A DNA stretch of 64,000 nt from CAZAKO01 sp964546145 (lineage in GTDB: Bacteria > Fidelibacterota > UBA2242). The stretch is from NCBI GenBank assembly GCA_964546145.1, contig CAZJIU010000004.1:1-64000 (forward strand), in the 5' to 3' direction. The position numbers and the translations under genes are program-made. The notes below the pieces were generated by a model, which made no database searches, was not told the DNA's origin, and saw nothing but the letters and a program-made list of their open reading frames with translations. Shown piece after piece: positions 43,554 to 52,396 of this stretch (position 1 is its first letter; each line of letters starts with the position of its first letter).

Positions 43554-44441
43554 TTATTTTCTGAGCAATTGAACCATTTCGCGAATTCCATCACGCTGGC
43601 TCTGAATTTTATTAATAAATTGGATAAGTTGCTCATCTTCATGAATTTTATGGTTGTTTTTTAAGATCTTCCAGCTTTCGGATAACTCAGGTTGAGTCGG
43701 AGGTTCTGCGGAGCCAAAATTTAAATTTAGGCTATTAGTAATTTGGTCAGCCAGGGCAATGACTGCAGCCGAGGTTGTTAGCTCTGCTTCTTCCATTTCA
43801 GCCGGATTATGGTGATTGGCGATTACTCGCGAAATTGACGTGGGAAGACCCCACTTCTCTGCCAGCCACATTCCGATTTCCGGATGGGTAAGTCCCGCAA
43901 CCTCGTGTTCGGCCTTATAGCCAGCGATCTTATTTTCTTGACAGTAATTATAGATCATCGTATAAGTGTTAGGATCAATTTTATAAAAAACCAGTTTCCC
44001 AATATCGTGGAGTAATCCCAGAGAATAAGGATTTGTGATGGTGGAGATTCCAAGACTTTCATGCAGTAATTGTGCAATGTATCCACAAGCCGAAGAATGT
44101 TCCCAGAACAGACGCCAGGGTATATGTTCTCCATTTCCATCGTCTTGAAGTACCCGGATGACGGAAAAGGTCATGGCTAGCTGACCCAGCTGTTCAACCC
44201 CCACAATGACCATAGCATGGCGCAGTGATTTGACCTTTTCCATAAGACCGTAAAAAGGTGAATTGGCAAATTTCAGTACTTTCAGTGCGAGAGGCGGATC
44301 TTTTTCGATGATCGGCAGCATCTGATTGATAGAAAGTTTATCCTCTTGAATTATGCGGATGATTTCGGTCGCAATGATGGGCAAGGTCGGTAAATTGACC
44401 AGCGATTGAACCTTGCTGCGATATTCGTCAATAGTGAACAT
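43554..44441 (-). CDS. HDOD-domain protein
   Basis: A 295-residue protein whose first 210 residues are an HDOD domain: LPTLPIIATEIIRIIQEDKL, DPPLALKVLKFANSPFYGL, LRHAMVIVGVEQLGQLAM and SLGLLHDIGKLVFYK; the HD pair (His145-Asp146) and a later NHHNPAE are kept, so metal binding is possible, unlike many HDOD proteins. The C-terminus is helical. HDOD proteins often accompany signalling and flagellar genes and act as scaffolds. It is the first gene of the minus-strand locus and diverges from the hybrid kinase. Confidence 0.88.
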   Translation of the reverse strand: MFTIDEYRSKVQSLVNLPTLPIIATEIIRIIQEDKLSINQMLPIIEKDPPLALKVLKFANSPFYGLMEKVKSLRHAMVIVGVEQLGQLAMTFSVIRVLQDDGNGEHIPWRLFWEHSSACGYIAQLLHESLGISTITNPYSLGLLHDIGKLVFYKIDPNTYTMIYNYCQENKIAGYKAEHEVAGLTHPEIGMWLAEKWGLPTSISRVIANHHNPAEMEEAELTTSAAVIALADQITNSLNLNFGSAEPPTQPELSESWKILKNNHKIHEDEQLIQFINKIQSQRDGIREMVQLLRK

Positions 44442-44861
44442 TCTGTTTTTCTCTTTCTATTTTCGGATTTTTAAATTTGTCCCAAGGTATATCCCTTGAT
44501 TGTCAGACTTCGGGTGGGATATCAGGTTAAACATCGCCATTGGTTGCCCAATTCTCAAAATATGTGCCAAGAATATTACCTATAATAGCAAGGAAAGTGG
44601 TATCGCAGAGTAGGAAAAATTTTCCGTCTGAGAAAAAATATTCCCCAATTTTCTATCGAGTCGCAGAGTTACCCCAAAAACTCTTACTTTCTCCAACCTG
44701 CTTAGAGATTGGAAAGGAAGCAGGTGTGGATAGCTTTTTCAATGAAATGGCATGGTAATTGGTAATTAAGGAGAATGCGTGATTTTTTATTTGAGGTTGA
44801 ATTAACTAAGGACGAACCCTGCATCGATTGGGAAATAAAAGTAATTAATTAGAAAGAGACT
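44442..44861. other. Divergent intergenic region between HDOD and hybrid kinase genes (420 bp)
   Basis: Holds the promoters of both divergent transcripts. On the minus strand TGGGCAACCAATGGCG (44535-44550) is a poor sigma-54 match with correct spacing. On the plus strand TGGCATGGTAATTGGT (44748-44763) has a full -24 half but TTGG at -12. An AAGGAG followed by a 25-codon ATG frame lies at 44775-44852, just before the kinase. A 72-codon TTG frame at 44540-44758 is not supported. Confidence 0.5.
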
Positions 44862-47564
44862 ATGAGACAGCAGTTATCTTTTGGAAAAAAAGCGATCGTA
44901 AAAGACAAAACGGATTTGCGTGCAGTCCCTTTTCAGGATCAGCCTGCCAGTTCCAATTTTGGTCAATACTGGGATGTTCTGGATATCGTTGATGATATGG
45001 TAATTGTCGTGAATCCAGAGTTTAAGGTGATCCGGATTAATCGCTACTTTAGTCAGTGGTTGCTGCAGAACGGGGTGGATGCGCGGGTTATTGGTGATGA
45101 TCTCTTCTCGATATCACCTTTTCTTCGCAAAGATGCCCAGGAAAAATATATAAGTGCCCTTGCTACTGGGGAGCGGGTATTTCTGGATGAACTTATGGTC
45201 CGGAATAACCAGGCTGTGGCGATGGTGACTTACCTGGTTCCGGTATTGAAAAATCGAACGCTCGAAGAAATCGTGATCCTCTTGCGGGAACAGGGTAAAT
45301 CCAGTACGGTGGAAATACCGCAATTCATCGATATTGTGAGCCGTAATAATGACCGCTCGATTATTATCCATGATTTTAGTGGCCAGATTGTCGCCTGGGA
45401 CAAGGGTGCCGAAAAAACCTATGGCTTCAGCGAAGATGAAGCACTCCGGATGAATATTGATCGGATTACTTATCCCGAAGATTTAGGGAAATATTTTCAA
45501 AAGATTAGCAGTTTACATGATAATGCTAAATCCAAGACCTTCGAGATCCAGAGAAAGTCGAAAACCAACCAGCCAATTTATGTCTGGGTGACGGCCAAAC
45601 TGATTGAGGACGATAATGGCAGTCCCTATGCCGTGGCTTTGACGGAATATGACGTCTCCGAATTAAAACGAACCCGTAATGCGTTGCGGGACAGTGAGGA
45701 TAAATATAAAATTTTAACTGAGAATATCAGCGCCGGAATTTACCGCTCAGTCCCCGATGACGACAGTCGTTTTATAGAGATTAATCCGGCGGCTTTACGC
45801 ATGTTTGGTTTGAAGAGCCGTAAAGAGGCTGAAAATCTCAGGATTGCGGACCTCTATGTAAATCCTGAGGATCGCGAGAGATTTAAAGAACAAATGGAAA
45901 AAGATGGTTACGTGAACAGGATGGAGTGCCTGCTGAGAAGAGTGGATGGCAGCAACTTTTGGTGTTCGATTACAGCCGTTGCTCATAAGGATAAAAAACA
46001 AAATATTAGTTATTACGATGGGATCCTAGAAGACATAACTGAGCAGAAATTATCGGAGTATAACCTCCGTGAAAGTGAGAAACGCTATCGGGATTTGATT
46101 GAAAATCTGAGCGTCGGAATTCTCGTGCTGGATAGCGATTTTAAAATCCTATTGGCCAATTCGGCAGCCCAAAAAATTCTGTTGGATCAGGCTGGGGACC
46201 TGACCCAGTATAACCTGAAAAAGTTTGTCGACAAGGAAAATCTAAAGAGACTACATGAATACTCGCAGAGCGAGAAAAAGAGCCCGGAGCAGAATTGTGA
46301 TCTGGAAATCATTCAGCCGGAGGGCCAAAAGCGGATTATTTCGATCACTTTCTCCCCCCATATTTTTCAAGAAGCTAAGAAAGTGGCTTCGCTGGTCACG
46401 ATCAGGGATGTCACAAATATCCGCAAAATGGAAGAGGATGTGATGAAGGCAACCAAGCTGGAATCCATCAGCATCTTCGCCGGCGGAGTTGCCCATGATT
46501 TTAATAATATTCTGACGATTGTGTTGGGGAATTTGTCCCTGGCAAAAATGTTTCTGACCGGGGATGAAAATATTCAGAAACGACTGGATAAGGCTGAAAG
46601 GGCGGCTTTGCGTGCCAAAGATTTGACCCAGCAGCTGCTCATGTTCTCAAAAGAGGGAGTGCCAATCAAGAAAATATCCTCGATAAAGGAGCTAATTGAA
46701 GAATCGGTGAATTTCTCATTGACCGGCTCTAAAATCGTTTGTGAAACCTTGATCGCGGATGATATCTGGGCTCTGGAAATTGACGAAGGCCAAATTAGCC
46801 AGAGTATCAACAATCTGATAATCAATGCCATCCAGGCTATGCCAGAGGGCGGTCGGATTCTTTTTTCCGCTCGCAACGTCGTCCTTAAAAAAGACAATAA
46901 ATTTCAGCTTAAGGCAGGAAATTATGTGCGTATCTCGATAGAAGATGAGGGAGTCGGTATTCCATCCGAAAATCTCAATAAAATATTTGATCCTTACTTC
47001 ACCACCAAGGAAAAGGGGAATGGTCTGGGACTCTCTTCAGTATATTCGATAATTAGCAAACATGATGGAGCTATCTCGGTCGAATCAACCGTCGGTATCG
47101 GCACGAAATTTAATATTTTTCTACCGGCGAATTCAGAGGTCAAGATCGAACAAAAGACAGAAAATGAAAATGTCCTCTCGGGTGAGGGTAAAATCCTGGT
47201 CATGGATGATGAAGAGGATATACTGGAGGTAGCCCAAATCATGCTGAAAAATCTGGGTTATGATGTCGTGACCACTAAAAATGGCATAGAGGTTCTTGAA
47301 CTATACAAGTCAGCCTTGACTAATAATCATCCTTTCGATGCGGTAATAATGGATCTGACTGTTCGAGGCGGAATGGGAGGGAAAAACGCAATTAAGAAAC
47401 TGCTGACAATGGATCCTAATGCAAAGGTGATAGTCTCCAGCGGTTACTCAAATGATCCTACTATGGCTGACTATAAGCGCTACGGATTTAAAGGTTTGAT
47501 TATGAAGCCTTTCAAAATGAAGGATTTGTGGAAAACCTTGAAAAATGTTATCGAGGTAACTTAG
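44862..47564 (+). CDS. Four-PAS hybrid sensor histidine kinase
   Basis: A 900-residue cytoplasmic hybrid kinase without membrane segments. Four PAS domains in order (about 30-145, 155-270, 280-405 and 407-520), each with the typical ending such as VALTEYDVSELKR and GILEDITEQKLSEYNL. Then HisKA with H-box SIFAGGVAHDFNNILTIVLG (His545), HATPase with SQSINNLIINAIQAMPEGG, EDEGVGIP and KGNGLGLSSVYSII, and a C-terminal receiver (about 775-898, MDDEED, phospho-acceptor Asp830, KPF). The AHDFNN H-box and the fused receiver imply a phosphorelay through a phosphotransfer protein. Its place opposite the motility locus suggests an input to flagellar control, but a different target is possible. Confidence 0.93.
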   Translation: MRQQLSFGKKAIVKDKTDLRAVPFQDQPASSNFGQYWDVLDIVDDMVIVVNPEFKVIRINRYFSQWLLQNGVDARVIGDDLFSISPFLRKDAQEKYISALATGERVFLDELMVRNNQAVAMVTYLVPVLKNRTLEEIVILLREQGKSSTVEIPQFIDIVSRNNDRSIIIHDFSGQIVAWDKGAEKTYGFSEDEALRMNIDRITYPEDLGKYFQKISSLHDNAKSKTFEIQRKSKTNQPIYVWVTAKLIEDDNGSPYAVALTEYDVSELKRTRNALRDSEDKYKILTENISAGIYRSVPDDDSRFIEINPAALRMFGLKSRKEAENLRIADLYVNPEDRERFKEQMEKDGYVNRMECLLRRVDGSNFWCSITAVAHKDKKQNISYYDGILEDITEQKLSEYNLRESEKRYRDLIENLSVGILVLDSDFKILLANSAAQKILLDQAGDLTQYNLKKFVDKENLKRLHEYSQSEKKSPEQNCDLEIIQPEGQKRIISITFSPHIFQEAKKVASLVTIRDVTNIRKMEEDVMKATKLESISIFAGGVAHDFNNILTIVLGNLSLAKMFLTGDENIQKRLDKAERAALRAKDLTQQLLMFSKEGVPIKKISSIKELIEESVNFSLTGSKIVCETLIADDIWALEIDEGQISQSINNLIINAIQAMPEGGRILFSARNVVLKKDNKFQLKAGNYVRISIEDEGVGIPSENLNKIFDPYFTTKEKGNGLGLSSVYSIISKHDGAISVESTVGIGTKFNIFLPANSEVKIEQKTENENVLSGEGKILVMDDEEDILEVAQIMLKNLGYDVVTTKNGIEVLELYKSALTNNHPFDAVIMDLTVRGGMGGKNAIKKLLTMDPNAKVIVSSGYSNDPTMADYKRYGFKGLIMKPFKMKDLWKTLKNVIEVT

Positions 47565-47863
47565 CTCGGAATAGAAGGTCAGGGTAGCTGTCTCTTTATC
47601 TTTATAGATCGAAAAGTATTACTAATATTTCCACGAACGAACTATTTCCTCGATCAAATTATAGCTTACTAAATGTAGGCAAGCAAGATTGTGCAGTATT
47701 ATGATTATCCTGCTGTCAGTCCAAAATAGACAATCAAAGTAATTTTATTCCCAACAATCATTAAAATAGTTATTCAATTTTGGATGTTTTAAATCCATCC
47801 TGAAATAATTAACTACCAAGTAGCAATTTGGCAGAAACTTGCTAGCTAAAAGCACAAAAAAAC

Positions 47864-47892
47864 TTGACAAAAAAGATGCAATTGTTTAGAAT
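47864..47892 (+). promoter_or_regulatory. Sigma-70 promoter of the lacI operon
   Basis: TTGACA at 47864-47869, 17-bp spacer, TAGAAT at 47887-47892. The -35 is perfect and the -10 differs from TATAAT at one position. Expected start near 47899, inside the operator. This is an E. coli-like promoter, not the Bacteroidota type. Confidence 0.85.
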
Positions 47893-47917
47893 ATCAACGT
47901 TACCGGCAACGTTGATA
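47892..47917 (+). promoter_or_regulatory. LacI-family operator overlapping the transcription start
   Basis: A perfect 10-bp inverted repeat: TATCAACGTT, a 6-bp spacer ACCGGC, then AACGTTGATA. It begins at the last base of the -10 box and covers the expected start site, so a bound repressor would block transcription. Each half contains AACGTT. LacI-family sites often have a central CG step, present here as CCGG. The adjacent lacI gene makes autoregulation the natural reading. Confidence 0.8.
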
Positions 47918-48063
47918 ATCTAAATTGGTAATCGGTAAAAGAGGTTTTTTTGGGAGGGGTAAATCCGTTGTTAATCCGAGATTTTATTTGGGGTGAGGTT
48001 GAATAACTTTACTTTGCTCCCGGATTCAGAAATGAAGGTCAGGAATATAAATCGGGTATTTTA

Positions 48064-49071
48064 ATGAAGCAGATAACAATTGTAGACATTGCCCAAAAAT
48101 TAAACCTTACCCCTTCTACAGTTTCGCGCGCGCTGCGGGGTCATCCCGATGTGAATGAAGCGACGCGGCGGAAGATCCTGGCTCTAGCCGAGGAACTGGA
48201 TTATCATCCGAACAGCATCGCTCAATCTCTCAAAAAGAGGCGCACAAATTTGATTGGAGTAATCGTACCTCAGTTTCGCCATTACTTTTTTAGTGCGGTG
48301 ATGGCTGGAGTAACCGATGTTACCGAAAAAGCCGGATATACAATTATGGTTTGTCATTCAAATGAGGAGATGGAGCGTGAAGTTAGTAATATTCGCACTT
48401 TGATTTCACAACATATTGCTGGATTATTGATTTCAGTTTCTAAAACCACTGTCAGATTTGATCATTTTGAATCACTCCAAAGGCGGAAAATTCCAATGGT
48501 ATTTTTTGATCGCACCTGGAATGATCCTAAAGCAAGCAAGGTAATAGTAGATGATTATGAGGGTGCTTTGCAGGCGGTAAAGCATCTGATTTCCCGGGGA
48601 TATAAGAAAATTGCTCATCTTGCCGGTCCCGATAATCTTTCGATTTGTAAATTAAGATTAAAGGGTTATCTCGACGCTTTGAAGGATCACGGAATGCCGG
48701 TCAGGAATGATTATATCGTCAGAGGTGGACTGAATGAAGAGGATGGCAAGCAGGAGATCGAACAATTGCTGCAACTTCCTCTTGCTGAACGACCGGATGC
48801 GATCTTTGCCGTGAATGACCCAGTTGCGATCGGAGCTTTCATCAAAATCAAAGCTAAAGAATTGAAAATTCCTGGTGACATTGCTTTAGTTGGTTTTAGT
48901 GATAATCCTGAGGCATCTCTGATTGAGCCACCTTTAACGACTGTACGCCAACCAGCCTATGAGCTGGGCAAAGAGGCTACTAAAATTTTAATTCATCATA
49001 TCAATGACTCGGATCTGCAGCCAGTTAATAAAATCCTGAAAACCGAGTTGATCATTCGAGAATCTACGTAA
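48064..49071 (+). CDS. LacI-family transcriptional regulator
   Basis: A 335-residue regulator. The N-terminal helix-turn-helix ITIVDIAQKLNLTPSTVSRA with LRGHPDVNEATRRKILALAE and the hinge helix NSIAQSLKKRRTNLIGVIVP are classical LacI/GalR. The ligand-binding domain is periplasmic-binding-protein-like, with DDYEGALQAVKHLISRGYKK, AIFAVNDPVAIGAFIKIKAK and LTTVRQPAYELGKEATKI. It lies 21 bp before the TonB receptor gene, so it is probably cotranscribed. Ligand is unknown, though most relatives sense sugars. Confidence 0.94.
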   Translation: MKQITIVDIAQKLNLTPSTVSRALRGHPDVNEATRRKILALAEELDYHPNSIAQSLKKRRTNLIGVIVPQFRHYFFSAVMAGVTDVTEKAGYTIMVCHSNEEMEREVSNIRTLISQHIAGLLISVSKTTVRFDHFESLQRRKIPMVFFDRTWNDPKASKVIVDDYEGALQAVKHLISRGYKKIAHLAGPDNLSICKLRLKGYLDALKDHGMPVRNDYIVRGGLNEEDGKQEIEQLLQLPLAERPDAIFAVNDPVAIGAFIKIKAKELKIPGDIALVGFSDNPEASLIEPPLTTVRQPAYELGKEATKILIHHINDSDLQPVNKILKTELIIREST

Positions 49072-49092
49072 TTAATAAAGGAGGGCAGTAAG

Positions 49093-52000
49093 ATGCTCGC
49101 TAAGAAATTTGGGATTCTATCCGTTTTATTTCTACTTCTCATTTTTTCCCCGCAATTTGTATTTGCCGGAGTTACGGGTAAGATCGCCGGTACCGTAACC
49201 GATAAGGAAAGCGGCGAACCGCTTCAGGGCGCCAATGTAATTATTAAAGGCACCTTATTAGGTGCGGCTAGCGACTATCAGGGAAATTTTACTATCTTAA
49301 ATGTTCCGCCGGGCGTTTATAATCTCACGGTTTCGGTTATCGGTTATACCATAGTTAATGTGACTGAAGTTCAGGTTTTAATTGATCAAACTGCGCGTGT
49401 GGATTTTCAACTAATCCGGGAAGCGATTCAGGGCGAAACTATTACCGTGGTAGCAGAGAGGGACATCATCAAGCCAGATGTATCTACCAGTGTGGTAGCC
49501 ATTTCGGCTGATGAGATTGAGAATCTTCCGGTAACCACAGTAGGTGAGCTAGTCGGTCTTCAGGCTGGTGTCGGAAGCGGCTTGGTAATTCGCGGGGGTG
49601 GCTCTGATGAAGCATTGTTATTAATGGATGGAGCCACTCTCCGTGATCCCCGCAATAATCAGCCGATCTCTACCGTTGCATTCTCCGCGATAAAAGAGAT
49701 CTCGCTGGAGCGTGGAGGATTCAGTGCCGAGTATGGGAATGTCCGTTCCGGAATCGTGAATATTGTGACCCGAGAAGGAAGCAGAACCGGTTACAGCGGC
49801 GCAATTACTGTTAAATACAGTTCCCCAGCTGCCAAACATTTTGGTGTATCTCCTTTCGATAAAAATTCGATGTGGTTAAAACCTTACCTGAATGATGAGG
49901 TCTGTTGGGTAGGGACGCAAAATGGCACATGGAACGAATATACCCAGCGTCAATATCCCCAGTTTGATGGCTGGAACACCATTTCAGAACGGTTATTAAG
50001 TGATGAAATTGCAGGAAACGATCTGACGCCTCAGGGTGCACAACAACTTTTCCTCTGGGAACACCGCCGTCAGCCTAAAACCAATCAACCGGATTATAAT
50101 ATTGATGCTGGTTTTGGTGGTCCTGTGCCAATCATCGGGAAACAATTGGGGAATCTGAGATTCTTTTCCAGTTACCGTCAAAAGCGGGAAATGTTATTAA
50201 TTCCGTTATCGCGGGATGATTATCTTGACTACGATTGGACCATTCAGGCGACTGCGGATATATCGCAGTCAGTCAAATTAAAATTATCGGGATTAACCGG
50301 TAAAAGCTATAATGTGGCAATCAATGCGACTGATTATAATTTCTATGGAACAACATTTGGGATTTCGGGGACTGATTACTGGAGGCCGACTGATTATATG
50401 CGGACACCTTATCAGGTTGCCAAAATCACCGCTGAAACCCGGCCGGGGCGGATCTTTTGTGATTCCTGGTATAGTACTGCGGATGAAAGTCACACTATGA
50501 TGGCTGCTAAACTTACTCACACCTTAAGTCCCAAAACTCTTTATGAAACCAGTCTTGAATATCTTACCCGCCGTTATAAAACCGGCCCGATTGCAGCCCG
50601 GGATACTTCCCGGATATATGAGATTGTGCCGGGTTATTTTGTGGATGAGGCGCCTTTTGGCTGGAGTTCCAATCCCAATACCGGGATTACCGGTATGTTT
50701 TTTGGCGGCCATACCAGTACCGCTCGCGATTCGACCGAGACGTCCTCGCTAACCCTAAAATTTGATCTAACCAGCCAGGTTAACTTCAGTAACCTGGTAA
50801 AAACCGGTTTTGAGTTTGTCTATAATAATCTGGATCTGGATTATGGTCTGGTTAATCCATTCTTTGGCGATGTCAATTATGTCAAAGAGAAAGACTCTCC
50901 CTATCGGTTTTCATCTTATATTCAGGATAAACTGGAAGTCCGGGAATTCATTTTAAATGTCGGTTTGAGAATGGATTACAGCAATGCCAATACCGAGTGG
51001 GTGGTAGCAGATCCTTTTGATCGGAATTATTTCTCTTCCAAATATAATCCCTCAGCCCAATACCAAACTAAGAAGGCAGAACCGGATTTTTCATTGAGTC
51101 CCCGTCTGGCAATTTCCCATCCGATTACCGAGAGTTCAAAGCTTTTCTTTAATTATGGTCACTTCAAACAGCTACCTACTTATGAAGAGCTTTTGCGAGT
51201 TGGTCGCAGCATTTCGGGTGGTATGCGCAATTATGGGAATCCTAACCTGGCTCTGGCTAAAACGGTATCCTATGAACTTGGCTATGATCAAGTAATGTTG
51301 AATACATTTCTGTTCCAACTGGCTTTATTTTATCATGACATATCTGATCAACAGGCCTATACTCAATATACCAGTGCTGATGGCAGTGTTTCATATTATG
51401 CGGCTAATAACAATAGTTACGAAGATATTCGCGGATTTGAAGTTACGGCTCGCAAGTCGGCTGGCAGATGGTGGAGCGGCTTTGTAAACTATACTTATCA
51501 GGTTGTCACCGGCGGCCATTTTGATCGAACTCAGGTATATGAGAGTGCCTCCGAGCAGCGCATTTATGATGATAATACTAAAAATCTATATCAGGAGAGA
51601 CCAATTCCCCAACCTTTTACCCGGGCTAATCTGATGTTTAATACGCCCCGCGATTTTGGCCCTAAGTTAGCCGGACTACAGCCTTTAGGGGGATGGGGTG
51701 CAAACCTGCTGGCTGAATGGAAGGCGGGCGAGTACATCACCTGGAATCCGCAGGCCAGATTAAATGTAGCTCAGAATGTCCAGGTCAAAGACTGGTATGA
51801 TCTGACATTGCGGCTCAACAAAACTTTCTATTTTCATAAGGTTCAGTTGACCTGCTTTGCGGAGATCAATAACCTGCTGAATACCCGCCGGCTATCCGGT
51901 GCCAGTTTTTATGATACGGATGACTTTATTTTTTATATGAATTCTCTGCATCTGCCTAAAAGCAATTATTACGATAATCTTGTTGGCAATGACCGGGTTG

Positions 52001-52359
52001 GTGAATATCGCAAGCCGGGCGTGGAGTTTCAGCCGATCGAGCCAATGAGTGCAATTCAATATGAGCCGGTATATGAATTGGATGACGATGAGAATCTTAT
52101 CTTAAAAACCGGAATGGATACAGGCGATGAGGGAGTAATTTATTATGAAAGAGATATGGAACGTTATGTCGAATATGTGGCGTTTACTGATCCCGAAGAT
52201 CCTAATCAACCAGGTGAGTGGAAAGAGATCGAAAAGAATAGAATGAAAAAGATCCTGGATGATAAGGCTTATATTGACATGCCCAATCAATCTTCCTTTA
52301 ATTTTCTTAATCCAAGACAGGTATTCTTCGGAATTACGGCATCTTTTACGTTGGATTAA
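49093..52359 (+). CDS. SusC-like TonB-dependent outer-membrane receptor
   Basis: A 1088-residue outer-membrane receptor. Signal peptide about 1-25; carboxypeptidase-regulatory-like domain about 28-112 (KIAGTVTDKESGEPLQGANV); TonB plug about 120-225 with SADEIENLPVTTVGELVGLQ, VIRGGGSDEALLLMDGATLR and GGFSAEYGNVRSGIVNIVTR; then a large beta-barrel rich in Tyr, Asn and Asp, ending VFFGITASFTLD. Such receptors import large substrates, often glycans, peptides or siderophores, using TonB. No SusD-like partner follows; the next gene is a secreted protein. AGGAGG precedes the start. The LacI gene and operator upstream suggest substrate-inducible expression. Confidence 0.94.
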   Translation: MLAKKFGILSVLFLLLIFSPQFVFAGVTGKIAGTVTDKESGEPLQGANVIIKGTLLGAASDYQGNFTILNVPPGVYNLTVSVIGYTIVNVTEVQVLIDQTARVDFQLIREAIQGETITVVAERDIIKPDVSTSVVAISADEIENLPVTTVGELVGLQAGVGSGLVIRGGGSDEALLLMDGATLRDPRNNQPISTVAFSAIKEISLERGGFSAEYGNVRSGIVNIVTREGSRTGYSGAITVKYSSPAAKHFGVSPFDKNSMWLKPYLNDEVCWVGTQNGTWNEYTQRQYPQFDGWNTISERLLSDEIAGNDLTPQGAQQLFLWEHRRQPKTNQPDYNIDAGFGGPVPIIGKQLGNLRFFSSYRQKREMLLIPLSRDDYLDYDWTIQATADISQSVKLKLSGLTGKSYNVAINATDYNFYGTTFGISGTDYWRPTDYMRTPYQVAKITAETRPGRIFCDSWYSTADESHTMMAAKLTHTLSPKTLYETSLEYLTRRYKTGPIAARDTSRIYEIVPGYFVDEAPFGWSSNPNTGITGMFFGGHTSTARDSTETSSLTLKFDLTSQVNFSNLVKTGFEFVYNNLDLDYGLVNPFFGDVNYVKEKDSPYRFSSYIQDKLEVREFILNVGLRMDYSNANTEWVVADPFDRNYFSSKYNPSAQYQTKKAEPDFSLSPRLAISHPITESSKLFFNYGHFKQLPTYEELLRVGRSISGGMRNYGNPNLALAKTVSYELGYDQVMLNTFLFQLALFYHDISDQQAYTQYTSADGSVSYYAANNNSYEDIRGFEVTARKSAGRWWSGFVNYTYQVVTGGHFDRTQVYESASEQRIYDDNTKNLYQERPIPQPFTRANLMFNTPRDFGPKLAGLQPLGGWGANLLAEWKAGEYITWNPQARLNVAQNVQVKDWYDLTLRLNKTFYFHKVQLTCFAEINNLLNTRRLSGASFYDTDDFIFYMNSLHLPKSNYYDNLVGNDRVGEYRKPGVEFQPIEPMSAIQYEPVYELDDDENLILKTGMDTGDEGVIYYERDMERYVEYVAFTDPEDPNQPGEWKEIEKNRMKKILDDKAYIDMPNQSSFNFLNPRQVFFGITASFTLD

Positions 52360-52396
52360 TGATAGCTTGGTAGAAATACAAATAGAGAGGTAATCA

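Larger units (their letters stand above)
47565..48063. other. Intergenic region between hybrid kinase and lacI (499 bp)
   Basis: AT-rich. No gene seen in 47565-47860. The right part holds the sigma-70 promoter and operator of the LacI-TonB operon and a leader of about 165 nt in which AATCC-GAG and CTC-CCGGATT can pair over a long loop. No clear terminator after the kinase gene. Confidence 0.55.

Noticed and set aside
44540..44758. 72-codon plus-strand frame before the hybrid kinase
   Set aside because: Starts with TTG without a ribosome site and resembles no family; it lies in a divergent promoter region.
47829..47843. TGGCAGAAACTTGCT, a sigma-54-like sequence upstream of the lacI promoter
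   Set aside because: Both halves match, but the GG to GC spacing is 9 instead of 10, which sigma-54 does not tolerate; the adjacent sigma-70 promoter explains expression better.
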